A DNA stretch of 64,000 bases from Stutzerimonas xanthomarina (GTDB lineage Bacteria > Pseudomonadota > Gammaproteobacteria > Pseudomonadales > Pseudomonadaceae): positions 55,732 to 119,731 of the forward strand of contig NZ_RHQM01000019.1 in assembly GCF_003935375.1 (NCBI RefSeq), read 5' to 3'. The notes under the pieces were generated by a model. It searched no databases, was not told where the DNA came from, and was given only the letters and a program-made list of their open reading frames with translations. The position numbers and the translations under genes are program-made. Below, piece by piece: positions 19,053 through 28,201 of this stretch (within the stretch, counting starts at the first letter, position 1; the number at the start of each line of letters is the position of its first letter).

Positions 19053-19970
19053 TCAGAGATACTGTTGCGGCTGAATGTCCAGCGGCTTGAAGCTCTCACG
19101 CTCGGCGACGAAGGCCGGGCGGGGTTTCTGCTCGCAGAACGGCGGCTGCACGGCATTATCCACGTGGTTGTAGACGTAGAACAGATTGCTCCGTGCACTT
19201 GGCGTGATGTTGCTGTTGGAACCGTGCATGGTGTTGCAATCGAAGAACACCACGCTGCCGGCGGGGCCGGTGGCGCAGTCGATGCCGAAGCGGCTGGCCA
19301 GCTCGCTGAGACTGTTCTGATCGGGGATGCCGATCTCCTGCTTGCGCAGGGATTTTTCGTAGTGGTTTTCCGGCGTGGCACCGACGCAACGCACGTAGTG
19401 CTTGTGCGAACCGGGCATGAGCATCAGCGGGCCGTTGTGCGGCTCGTTGTCGGTCAGCAGGATCGAGCAGGACAGGCAGCGCATGCGCGGCATGCCGTCC
19501 TCGACGTGCCAGGTCTCGAAATCCGAGTGCCAGTAGAACTCCTTGCCGGTGAAGCCAGGCTTGAAGTTCATCCGTGACTGATGCACGTACAGATCGCCGC
19601 CGAGAATGAAGCGGGCGATGCCGGCGGTGCGCTCGTCGGCTGCCACGCGGGCGAACAGATCATTGTCGCTATGGATGTCGAACACCGAGCGGATCGCACC
19701 GCTGTCGGGTTCCTTGATGGTCTTGCCGGAGCCGGCGACGGCCGGGTCCTGGCGCAAGCGCTCGAGTTCGGCGCGAAACAGCGCGACTTCGTCGGCGCTG
19801 AACAGATTGGGGATGACCAGGTAGCCGTCGCGCTCGAAGCGCTCGATCAGCTCTGCCGCTATCGGCGCATTCTCCAGGTCGCTGCGGTAGACGACCGGAT
19901 CCAGGCGTTCCTGCCAGCTGGGCTGGTCTTCCTGGCGCGAGGGATACAGGTCGGCTTGCATAGGGTTCAC
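19053..19970 (-). CDS. ectD: Ectoine hydroxylase EctD
   Basis: Fe(II)/2-oxoglutarate dioxygenase converting ectoine to 5-hydroxyectoine. The 305-residue protein carries the EctD signature FYWHSDFETWHVEDGMPRMR, with the HxD iron ligands, the third iron histidine in NTMHGSNSN, and the 2-oxoglutarate-binding Arg in SARSNLFYVYN. It looks very close to the P. stutzeri EctD known from biochemical work. The start is GTG at 19970, with GGAGG five bases upstream (GGAGGTAAGC). An internal ATG three codons on (MQADLYPS) is the start used in some annotations. The gene follows ectC after 59 bases. Confidence 0.96.
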   Translation of the reverse strand: MNPMQADLYPSRQEDQPSWQERLDPVVYRSDLENAPIAAELIERFERDGYLVIPNLFSADEVALFRAELERLRQDPAVAGSGKTIKEPDSGAIRSVFDIHSDNDLFARVAADERTAGIARFILGGDLYVHQSRMNFKPGFTGKEFYWHSDFETWHVEDGMPRMRCLSCSILLTDNEPHNGPLMLMPGSHKHYVRCVGATPENHYEKSLRKQEIGIPDQNSLSELASRFGIDCATGPAGSVVFFDCNTMHGSNSNITPSARSNLFYVYNHVDNAVQPPFCEQKPRPAFVAERESFKPLDIQPQQYL

Positions 19971-20029
19971 GCTTACCTCCTTTTCTTGTGATGGTGGGGC
20001 GGCTTCATGGCCGCCCCGGTAAACCGGTA

Positions 20030-20431
20030 TCAGACGGTTTCGGCCTCCAGCGGATAGACGCCGCTCTCGTCATGTACTTCCTTGCCGTTGAGCGGCGGGT
20101 TGAAGACGCAGGCCATCTTCATGTCCTCGCTACCGCCCCGCAGCAGGTGCTCGTCGTGCTTGTCGAGGATGTACAGCGTGCCGGGTTCGATGTTGTAGAT
20201 CTTGCCGTCGGCGATGGTCTCGATCTCGCCGTTGCCGCTCATGCAGTACACCGACTCCAGGTGGTTCTGGTAGTGGATGTGCGTCTCGGTGCCGGCGTAG
20301 ATGGTGGTTATGTGGAACGAGAAACCCATGTTGTCGTCTTTGAGCAACAGACGGGTGCTGTCCCAGGTGCCGGTCTTGCTGTGGACCTTGCGGTCGGTCT
20401 GCTCGCACTCGGCGAGGGTTCTGACGATCAT
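20030..20431 (-). CDS. ectC: Ectoine synthase EctC
   Basis: Cupin enzyme that cyclises N-gamma-acetyl-diaminobutyrate to ectoine with loss of water. The 133-residue length and sequence are typical of Ect[31 protein letters not shown], then the cupin metal site with [19 protein letters not shown] (Glu, Tyr and His type ligands) and [12 protein letters not shown]. The gene lies ten bases after ectB in the same operon. The ATG at 20431 has a modest ribosome-binding site (GAGGTATTTTCA). Confidence 0.96.
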   Translation of the reverse strand: MIVRTLAECEQTDRKVHSKTGTWDSTRLLLKDDNMGFSFHITTIYAGTETHIHYQNHLESVYCMSGNGEIETIADGKIYNIEPGTLYILDKHDEHLLRGGSEDMKMACVFNPPLNGKEVHDESGVYPLEAETV

Positions 20432-20441
20432 TGAAAATACC

Positions 20442-21719
20442 TCAGGAAGCTTGGTTTTCGGTCTGCTCGCTCATCACGGCAGCGAAGGCCTTGTCGAGGA
20501 TGGCGAGTGCGCGGTCGATCTGCTCTTCGCTGATGATCAGCGGGCAGAGACACTTGACCACTTCGCTGTGGGCGCCGCTGGTTTCGATCACCAGACCGTT
20601 CTCGAAGGCGTGACGGCAGACGGCGGAGGCGATATCACCATCCGGGCAGCTGATGCCGATCATCATTCCGCGGCCCTTGAGGAACAGCGAATCCGGGCCG
20701 TGGCGGCGGACGATGCGCTGCATGCCATCGGCGATGCGCTTGCCCTTGGCCTTCACGCTGTTGGCGAACTCGTCGTTCTGCCAGAAGTGCTCGACGGCTG
20801 CGGCAGCAGTGACGAACGCATGGTTGTTGCCGCGGAAGGTGCCGTTGTGCTCGCCCGGCTTCCACTGGTCCAGCTCGGGGCGCAGCAGCACCATGGCGAA
20901 TGGCAGGCCATAGCCGGACAGCGACTTGGACAGGGTCACGATGTCCGGATGGATGCCCATTTCCTCGAAGCTGAAGAAGGTCCCGGTGCGGCCGCAACCG
21001 GCCTGGATATCATCGACGATCAGCAGCATCTCGTGCTTGCGGCAGAGCTTCTCGAGCTTGCGCATCCACTCGGTCGACGCGGTGTTCAGTCCGCCTTCGC
21101 CCTGCACCACCTCGACGATCACCGCGGCCGGCTTGTCGATGCCGCTGGAGGGGTCGGAGAGCAGCTTGTCCATCATGCCGATGGTGTTGGTCTTGTCGCC
21201 GAAGTAGTTGGCGTACGGCATGCGGCTGACATCGGTGAGGCTGATGCCGGAGCCGCCGCGGTGATGCTGGTTGCCGGTCGCGGCCAGCGCGCCGATGCTG
21301 CAGCCGTGGAAGCCGTTGGTGAAGCTGATGATGTTATTGCGCCCGGTGACCTTGCGCGCCAGCTTCATTGCCGCTTCGACCGCGTTGGTGCCGGTCGGGC
21401 CGGTGAACTGCATGCGGTAGTCGCCCATGCCACGCGGTTCGAGGATCAGGCGGTTGAAGGTTTCGAGGAAACGCTCCTTGGCCGCGGTGTACATGTCCAG
21501 GCCGTGGGTAATGCCGTCGTTCTCGATGTACTCGAGCAGCGCCTGCTTGAGTACCGGGTGGTTGTGCCCGTAGTTGAGCGTGCCGGCACCGGCGAGGAAG
21601 TCGATGTAACGCTTGCCGTCCTGGGTGACCAGTTCGGCGCCCTGGGCCTGGTTGAAGACCACGGGGAAGGAACGGCAGTAGCTACGAACCTTGGATTCGT
21701 TCAGTTCAAAAGTTTTCAT
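20442..21719 (-). CDS. ectB: Diaminobutyrate--2-oxoglutarate transaminase EctB
   Basis: PLP-dependent class III aminotransferase making L-2,4-diaminobutyrate from aspartate semialdehyde and glutamate. The 425-residue length fits the family. Visible are the cofactor-binding run [22 protein letters not shown], the Asp-containing [18 protein letters not shown], and the Schiff-base lysine in [14 protein letters not shown] (Lys about 269). Its ATG overlaps the ectA stop codon (ATGA), indicating translational coupling. Product flow is ask, then EctB, EctA, EctC, EctD. Confidence 0.97.
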   Translation of the reverse strand: MKTFELNESKVRSYCRSFPVVFNQAQGAELVTQDGKRYIDFLAGAGTLNYGHNHPVLKQALLEYIENDGITHGLDMYTAAKERFLETFNRLILEPRGMGDYRMQFTGPTGTNAVEAAMKLARKVTGRNNIISFTNGFHGCSIGALAATGNQHHRGGSGISLTDVSRMPYANYFGDKTNTIGMMDKLLSDPSSGIDKPAAVIVEVVQGEGGLNTASTEWMRKLEKLCRKHEMLLIVDDIQAGCGRTGTFFSFEEMGIHPDIVTLSKSLSGYGLPFAMVLLRPELDQWKPGEHNGTFRGNNHAFVTAAAAVEHFWQNDEFANSVKAKGKRIADGMQRIVRRHGPDSLFLKGRGMMIGISCPDGDIASAVCRHAFENGLVIETSGAHSEVVKCLCPLIISEEQIDRALAILDKAFAAVMSEQTENQAS

Positions 21720-22249
21720 GCGTGCTCCTTGAGCTCTTCTTCTAGATGGGAAACGGTGAACGGGCCGGCGCGGTAGAGCACCTCGTCCTCGTGCTGACCG
21801 CCGAAATGCGCGGCGCGGGAGAACAGCGTGCGCGTGGTGCAGTCGGCACCCAGCCGATCGAATGCCCGCTTGAACAATGCCTGCGACGCCGCGTTGTCCG
21901 GGGAAATGGTGGTTTCCATGAAGCGCACGTCGTGCTCACGGGCCACACGGGCCGTCAGTGCGAGCAGCATGCGCAGGGCCAGGCCCTGTCCGCGCATCGA
22001 ACTATCGACGGCGACCTGCCACACGAACAGGGTGTCCGGGCGGGCAGGGGGGCGGTAACCCGAGATGAAACCAACCAGTTCGCCTTGGGCGTTCTCTGCG
22101 GCGATGGCGGTGTCGGCGAAATCGGAGCACTGCAGCAGGTTGCAGTAGACCGAATTGGTATCGAGGGGCTGGCAGCGCGCCACCAGCTGATGCAGGTTGT
22201 AACCGTCGCCGTCGGTTGGGCGACGGAGCACTACGGTAGGGAAACTCAA
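21716..22249 (-). CDS. ectA: L-2,4-diaminobutyrate acetyltransferase EctA, probable TTG start
   Basis: GNAT-family enzyme acetylating diaminobutyrate at the gamma amino group. The GNAT core begins at [14 protein letters not shown]; the acetyl-CoA loop is [15 protein letters not shown], and [16 protein letters not shown] follows. The first in-frame ATG (22297) lies between the -10 and -35 of the recognisable ect promoter and so would not be transcribed. The first usable in-frame start after the promoter is TTG at 22249, with AAAGG seven bases upstream. It gives 177 residues starting at [10 protein letters not shown], still holding the whole GNAT domain. Experimental start data are needed; the product itself is clear. 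Confidence 0.9.
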   Translation of the reverse strand: MSFPTVVLRRPTDGDGYNLHQLVARCQPLDTNSVYCNLLQCSDFADTAIAAENAQGELVGFISGYRPPARPDTLFVWQVAVDSSMRGQGLALRMLLALTARVAREHDVRFMETTISPDNAASQALFKRAFDRLGADCTTRTLFSRAAHFGGQHEDEVLYRAGPFTVSHLEEELKEHA

Positions 22250-22286
22250 AACAATGCCTTTGGGGTTGTTGATTGAATTCCTTTTT

Positions 22287-22316
22287 AGGGTAGGCATATC
22301 CGGAGAAGTTTCTCAA
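22287..22316 (-). promoter_or_regulatory. Osmotically controlled ect promoter (TTGAGA - 18 bp - TACCCT)
   Basis: On the minus strand TTGAGA (22316-22311) is separated by 18 bases from TACCCT (22292-22287). This is the unusual GC-containing -10 and long spacer that I recall being reported for osmotic induction of the P. stutzeri ectABCD-ask promoter. Transcription should begin near 22280, leaving a leader of about 30 bases before the inferred TTG start of ectA. The sequence match is direct; osmotic control is from knowledge of the homologous promoter. Confidence 0.85.
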
Positions 22317-22862
22317 CCCGAACTTCTGAATATGCGAAGTTAAGAGCGCTGCATATATCGCTCAATCCCGCGTAATTACGGCGATTGCGCCGTGGATGTT
22401 TCAGTCTGTTTCATTTCGCCAGGCTGGCGGTGAAGGCTGATAGTTGCGGGGAAGTTTCGGGATTGCCGCGGGAAGTTCGATGGCAGTGATGCACAGAAGT
22501 TCGCCTTGAGTGGCCATGACGTAGCTGAAAGCTGCATGAATGCTGGCTTTTCTGTGGTTGAGCGCTCCCCGAATCGTTCGCCATGCACGCGCTGTTGGGC
22601 ATGGTGTGCTGCGGGTAAGTGTGCGGGGAAGTATCAGGCTGAGAATCGACGCGGAAATAGCACTAAATGGCGGCGTGAACTACCGATGATATTCCGCTGA
22701 TGTGACGTCTGTATGTCGGCGCGATATGGCCACGGCCGAGCTAGTTGCTCGGCGTAGTTGTGGTGGCCGCGATCGATGATTTCAGAAAGTCTGCCGATCC
22801 GCTCTATCTCGCGTTATACGGGGCCTGTGGCGAAGTTGTCGAAAGTTGTGCCAGACAACTTC
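22305..22862. repeat. GAAGTT motif cluster in the gene-free region upstream of ectA
   Basis: Between the ect promoter and zwf there is a stretch of about 540 bases without a credible gene. GAAGTT occurs at 22305, 22336, 22451, 22472, 22496 and 22832 on the plus strand and at 22326-22321 and 22862-22857 on the minus strand. Roughly 0.3 hits would be expected by chance. GAAGTT N10 AACTTC (22305-22326) brackets the -35 box. GAAGTTGTC/GACAACTTC (22832-22862) forms a hairpin over the zwf stop codon. Function is unknown. Confidence 0.6.
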
Positions 22863-24309
22863 ATTGCCACCAGCGATGACCCTGGCGTTCGATGAATTGA
22901 TGGGCCTGTTCCGGGCCGTCCTCGCCGGCCGGATAGGGGCGCGGCTTGCGGTAGTAGCTGTGCCAGCCGCGCAGGATGGGGTCGACCCAGTTCCAGGCCG
23001 CCTCGACCTCGTCGCGGCGCATGAACAGCGTGGAGTCGCCTTCGATCACATCCAGCAGCAGCCGCTCGTAAGCTTCCCAGCGACGGGTACTGCTGAAGGC
23101 GTGCGCCAGGTTCAGATCCAGCTCCACCGGTTCCAGCTGCATGCCCTTGCCGGGTGCCTTGGCCATCAGCTGCAGGCTGATGCTTTCTTCCGGCTGCAGG
23201 CTGATCACCAGGCGGTTCACTTCACCCTTGCTGAACAGCAGGTGCGGCACCTGTTTGAAGGTGATGATGATCTCCGAGCGCTTGCGCGCCATGCGCTTGC
23301 CGGTGCGCAGGTAGAAGGGCACGCCAGCCCAGCGCCAGTTGTCGATCTCGGCCTTCACCGCGACGAAGGTTTCGGTGTCGCTGTCGTTGTCGATGTTCGG
23401 CTCGAAGTAGTAGGCCTGCACGTCGTGGCCACCGATGCGGCCGGCGCCGTATTGGCCGCGCACGGTCTTGTCCAGGACGTCGTTGCCCGTGATCGGCTTG
23501 AGCGCCTCGAGCACCTTCACCTTCTCGCCGCGGATGTGCTTGGCATCGAAACGCACCGGCGCCTCCATTGCCACCAGGCAGAGCAGCTGCAGGAGGTGGT
23601 TCTGCAGCATGTCGCGCATCGCGCCAGCGTTGTCGTAGTAGCCGCCGCGGTTCTCCACGCCGAGGGTTTCGGCGACGGTGATCTGCACATGGTCGATATG
23701 CCCGGAGCGCCAGATCGGCTCGAACAGCGCGTTGGCGAAGCGCAGCGCCATGAGGTTCTGCACCGTTTCCTTGCCCAGGTAGTGATCGATCCGGTAGATG
23801 CGCGACTCGGGGAACACGGCGCCGATCGATTCGTTGATTTCCAGCGCCGAGTCCAGCGAATGGCCGATCGGCTTTTCCAGCACGATGCGCGCATCGTCAC
23901 CGGCCAGCCCGGCGCTTTCGAGATTGGCGGCGATGGGTTCAAACAGATCCGGCGCGGTCGCCAGGTAGTACACCCGCACACGGCCGTCGGCCTGACCGAG
24001 GTGATGGGCAAGGCGCACGTAGTCGCCGCGCTGGTTGGCGTCCATGGCGAAATAGTCCAGGCGCTGGGCAAAGGCCTGCCAGGTGTCAGGGCTGAAGTCG
24101 CTGCGGGCGACCTGCGCGCGGCAATGCCGCTCGGCCAGGGCCAGGGCCAGGTAGCCGTCGCGGTCGAGCTTTTTGCGCGCCAGGGCGAGTATCCGTACGT
24201 CGGCGTGCAGGCGCCCGTCACGGTGCAGGTGGTAGAGCGCCGGAAGCAGTTTGTGCAGCGTCAGGTCACCGGTCCCGCCGAACACGAGCATGTCACAGGA
24301 TATCGACAT
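22861..24309 (-). CDS. zwf: Glucose-6-phosphate 1-dehydrogenase
   Basis: First enzyme of the Entner-Doudoroff/pentose phosphate entry, making 6-phosphogluconolactone and NADPH or NADH. The 482-residue protein has the N-terminal dinucleotide motif FGGTGDLTLHKLLPALY (10-26) and the active-site signature RIDHYLGKE with the catalytic His. The C-terminal half (QVPHLLFSKGEVNRLVISLQPEE...) matches the family. The gene is divergent from hexR across 142 bases holding a HexR-like operator, as in other pseudomonads. The ATG at 24309 is preceded by GGGAGAGAAT. Confidence 0.97.
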   Translation of the reverse strand: MSISCDMLVFGGTGDLTLHKLLPALYHLHRDGRLHADVRILALARKKLDRDGYLALALAERHCRAQVARSDFSPDTWQAFAQRLDYFAMDANQRGDYVRLAHHLGQADGRVRVYYLATAPDLFEPIAANLESAGLAGDDARIVLEKPIGHSLDSALEINESIGAVFPESRIYRIDHYLGKETVQNLMALRFANALFEPIWRSGHIDHVQITVAETLGVENRGGYYDNAGAMRDMLQNHLLQLLCLVAMEAPVRFDAKHIRGEKVKVLEALKPITGNDVLDKTVRGQYGAGRIGGHDVQAYYFEPNIDNDSDTETFVAVKAEIDNWRWAGVPFYLRTGKRMARKRSEIIITFKQVPHLLFSKGEVNRLVISLQPEESISLQLMAKAPGKGMQLEPVELDLNLAHAFSSTRRWEAYERLLLDVIEGDSTLFMRRDEVEAAWNWVDPILRGWHSYYRKPRPYPAGEDGPEQAHQFIERQGHRWWQ

Positions 24310-24351
24310 CGATTCTCTCCCAGGGCCAAAAAATGGGCGTCGTGGCGAGGC

Positions 24352-24379
24352 TTGTAGTATAACTACCGCCCCACTACAA
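24352..24379. promoter_or_regulatory. Probable HexR operator between zwf and hexR
   Basis: TTGTAGT and ACTACAA flank the site, and the left part contains the palindrome GTAGT ATA ACTAC (24354-24366). This resembles the TTGT-N7/8-ACAA type site recognised by HexR in Pseudomonas, although the right ACAA of the compact form is degenerate (ACCG) and the exact ACAA occurs further on. Its position between the two start codons fits repression of zwf and autoregulation, relieved by 2-keto-3-deoxy-6-phosphogluconate. Confidence 0.6.
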
Positions 24380-24451
24380 CCCGCTGACGGCTGAGCGGCG
24401 CCGATCGCGCCCGAGCAAAGCCATCAGACGAGAGCATAGCGAGTCCGGAAC

Positions 24452-25318
24452 GTGAATCTGCTGCAGCACATCGCCCAATCCAGAAGCCTGCTACGGAAGT
24501 CGGAGCTGAAAGTGGCCGACCATGTCCTGCTCGATCCGGCGTCGGTGATGCACAGCTCCATGGCCGACCTGGCCCACGTGGTCGGCGTCAGCGAACCCAC
24601 CATCGTGCGCTTCTGCCGCGCCATCGGCTGCCTGGGTTTTCAGGATCTCAAGCTCAAACTGGCGCAGAGCCTGGCGGCTGGCGCCAGCTTCGGTCAGTTC
24701 GCCATCAGCGAGAACGATTCGGTGGCCGACTTCGCCTTGAAGATCTTCGACACCACGCTGCACACGCTGATGGAAGTGCGCGAGCGGCTCGACCCCGAAG
24801 CGCTGCAGCGCGCCATCGCTGCCATGGCCAAGGCCGAGCGCGTGGAGTTCTACGGTTTCGGCGCATCCGGCGCGGTGGCCACCGACGCCCAGCACAAGTT
24901 CTTCCGTCTGCTGCTGTCAGCTGCCGCCTATTCCGATCCGCACATGCAGGCCATGTCGGCGGTGACGCTCAAGCCCACCGACGTGGCGATCTGCATCTCG
25001 CAGTCCGGTCGCTCGAAGGATCTGCTGATCACCGCCAACGTGGTGCGTGAATCCGGCGCGACGCTCATCACCCTGTGCCCGAGCCAGACGCCGCTGGCCG
25101 AGCTGGCCACCATCAACCTGGCAATCGACGTGCAGGAAGACACCGAAATCTACACCCCGCTGACCTCGCGTATCGCTCACCTGGTAGTGATCGACGTGTT
25201 GGCGATGGGTGTTGCCATGGCTCGTGGACCGAGTCTGGTCAATCACCTCAAGAGCGTGAAGCGCAGCCTGCGCAGCCTTCGCCTGTCGCCGCAGAAGGTC
25301 AAGACGCACGACGATTGA
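24452..25318 (+). CDS. hexR: HexR, RpiR-family regulator of glucose catabolism
   Basis: 288-residue transcriptional regulator with an N-terminal RpiR helix-turn-helix (residues about 1-77; VVGVSEPTIVRFCRAIGCLGFQDLKLKLAQSL) and a C-terminal SIS sugar-phosphate-binding domain (about 105-260; FYGFGASGAVATDAQHKFFRL and ISQSGRSKDLL). Pseudomonas HexR represses zwf and related hexose genes and is released by 2-keto-3-deoxy-6-phosphogluconate. The start is GTG at 24452; CCGGAA lies ahead. The divergent position to zwf supports the name. Confidence 0.93.
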   Translation: MNLLQHIAQSRSLLRKSELKVADHVLLDPASVMHSSMADLAHVVGVSEPTIVRFCRAIGCLGFQDLKLKLAQSLAAGASFGQFAISENDSVADFALKIFDTTLHTLMEVRERLDPEALQRAIAAMAKAERVEFYGFGASGAVATDAQHKFFRLLLSAAAYSDPHMQAMSAVTLKPTDVAICISQSGRSKDLLITANVVRESGATLITLCPSQTPLAELATINLAIDVQEDTEIYTPLTSRIAHLVVIDVLAMGVAMARGPSLVNHLKSVKRSLRSLRLSPQKVKTHDD

Positions 25319-25419
25319 GGTGCCGCGGCACCTTCACGGTCGCGTAATCGCCCTGACTTCAGTTTGTCATCCATGACGTCGATGCTGATCTCTCCTTACC
25401 TGTTCTGGGAGATCGCCTC

Positions 25420-25632
25420 ATGCTCCGGCACACCGACGACAGCAGCCAGCTCGACAGCAAGTCCCGCCGCAAACAGCAGGATGAACGGCGCATGCGTTTT
25501 CGCCGCGCCATCGAAAGCTATACCGAGCAGCGTCAGCTGCATGCCGAGCTGAACGACTACGCCGATGCGCTGGTGATCAGCTCGCTGCGCTCGTCGTCGG
25601 CGAGCCGGCGAAGCGCTCCGCCAGCGCACTGA
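25420..25632 (+). CDS. Small highly charged protein, PA3496-like
   Basis: 70-residue protein, MLRHTDDSSQLDSKSRRKQQ followed by DERRMRFRRAIESYTEQRQL and a less conserved tail. The Lys/Arg-rich helix (R16-R40) resembles small Pseudomonas proteins annotated as the PA3496 family, which have no firm function. GGGAG eight bases before the ATG supports translation. The 3' end overlaps the pycR stop by 56 bases, tail to tail. Identification rests on memory of the pattern and is tentative. Confidence 0.5.
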   Translation: MLRHTDDSSQLDSKSRRKQQDERRMRFRRAIESYTEQRQLHAELNDYADALVISSLRSSSASRRSAPPAH

Positions 25633-26536
25633 TCTGCGCGCGCTCTTCACGGAGGAAGGCGAAGAACGCCTGGGCCACCGGACTCAGGCGCTTGCCGCGC
25701 GAATGCACCACGCACCAGCTGCGATACAGCGGCAATTCCTCGACCGGCAGCTCGCGTAGCAGCCCGTTGGCCAGCTCCAGATGCACCGCATGGCGCGGCA
25801 GCAGCGCCAGGCCGAGCCCGGCCACCACGCATTCGCGCAGCGCATCCAGCGACGCGACCTGAATGGTCTGGGCGAAATGCGCGCGCTTCTGGCGCAGGTA
25901 GTCCTCGCCGGCCCGTCGCGTGCCCGAGCCGGGCTCCCGCACCAGCAGGGGATAGTCCGTGAGGTCCTGCAGGGACAGCGTGGCGGCGTTGCACAGCGGA
26001 TGGTCGGGTGGCGCCACGGCGATGATCGGGTTGTTCAGGAAGGGCATGAACTCCAGGTCCATGTCGGTAGGCACCTGAGACATGATCAGCAGGTCGTCAC
26101 GGCTCACCGAGAGGCGCTTGACCGCCTGGGCATGGTTGACCACCACCAGCTGCAGGCTGACCTCAGGGTGCAGGCGCTTGAAGGCGGCGAACAGGTGCGG
26201 CGTGACGTACTTGGCGCTGGACTCCACCGCCAGGTTGAGCTGGCCCTGCAGCGAGCCCTGCAGATCCGAGAGCTGCATGTCGAGGCTGTCCAGGCGACCG
26301 AAGATGTCGGTACTGGCGCGCTGTAGCGCTTCAGCCGCATCGGTCAGGTAGAGCTTCTTGCCGAGGTACTCGAAAAGCGGTTGACCGACCAGTTCCTCGA
26401 GCTGTCGAATCTGCAAACTGACGGCGGGCTGGGTCAGTGCCATTTCCTCGGCGGCGCGGCTATACGAGTGCGTTTCGCACACTGCGCGAAATACCTGAAG
26501 CTGGCGCAATGTCATGCGCATCAACGATTTTCGCAT
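25577..26536 (-). CDS. pycR: LysR-family regulator PycR
   Basis: 319-residue LysR regulator with the winged helix at residues about 6-65 (LRQLQVFRAVCETHSYSRAAEEMALTQPAVSLQIRQLEE) and a substrate-binding domain after it. It is divergent from pycA-pycB, as PA5437 (pycR) is in P. aeruginosa, where it affects pyruvate carboxylase and virulence-related metabolism. The start at 26536 (MRKSLMRMTLRQLQ) is chosen because CGGAGAACGTG provides a ribosome-binding site; an upstream in-frame ATG at 26566 is less likely. Confidence 0.88.
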   Translation of the reverse strand: MRKSLMRMTLRQLQVFRAVCETHSYSRAAEEMALTQPAVSLQIRQLEELVGQPLFEYLGKKLYLTDAAEALQRASTDIFGRLDSLDMQLSDLQGSLQGQLNLAVESSAKYVTPHLFAAFKRLHPEVSLQLVVVNHAQAVKRLSVSRDDLLIMSQVPTDMDLEFMPFLNNPIIAVAPPDHPLCNAATLSLQDLTDYPLLVREPGSGTRRAGEDYLRQKRAHFAQTIQVASLDALRECVVAGLGLALLPRHAVHLELANGLLRELPVEELPLYRSWCVVHSRGKRLSPVAQAFFAFLREERAQISALAERFAGSPTTSAAS

Positions 26537-26775
26537 CACGTTCTCCGCAATATTATTGAAGCGCAACCCCGTTGCACCGTTGCCGGCGGCGCTGACCGTT
26601 CGGCCAGATTAATGGTGCTCAGGGTTTATCTATAAGTAATTACTTATTCTCAAGCAAACAATTATTCATTTTCAGTAATCCCCCCAGCGGGCGTAGGGTG
26701 AAACGGCTCGTTGCAAATGCGAGTGATCATGACCCGCACGCGGGTCCCCTGCTCAACGATCCGAGGGAAGACAGC

Positions 26776-28191
<1,416 letters not shown>

Positions 28192-28201
28192 GGAACGAAC
28201 C

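Noticed and set aside
22249..22297. ectA start at the ATG 22297
   Set aside because: That ATG is between the -35 and -10 of the ect promoter and would not be transcribed from it.
22376..22700. Small frames in the gap upstream of ectA
   Set aside because: No ribosome-binding sites in good position, no recognisable domains, and base composition typical of non-coding sequence.
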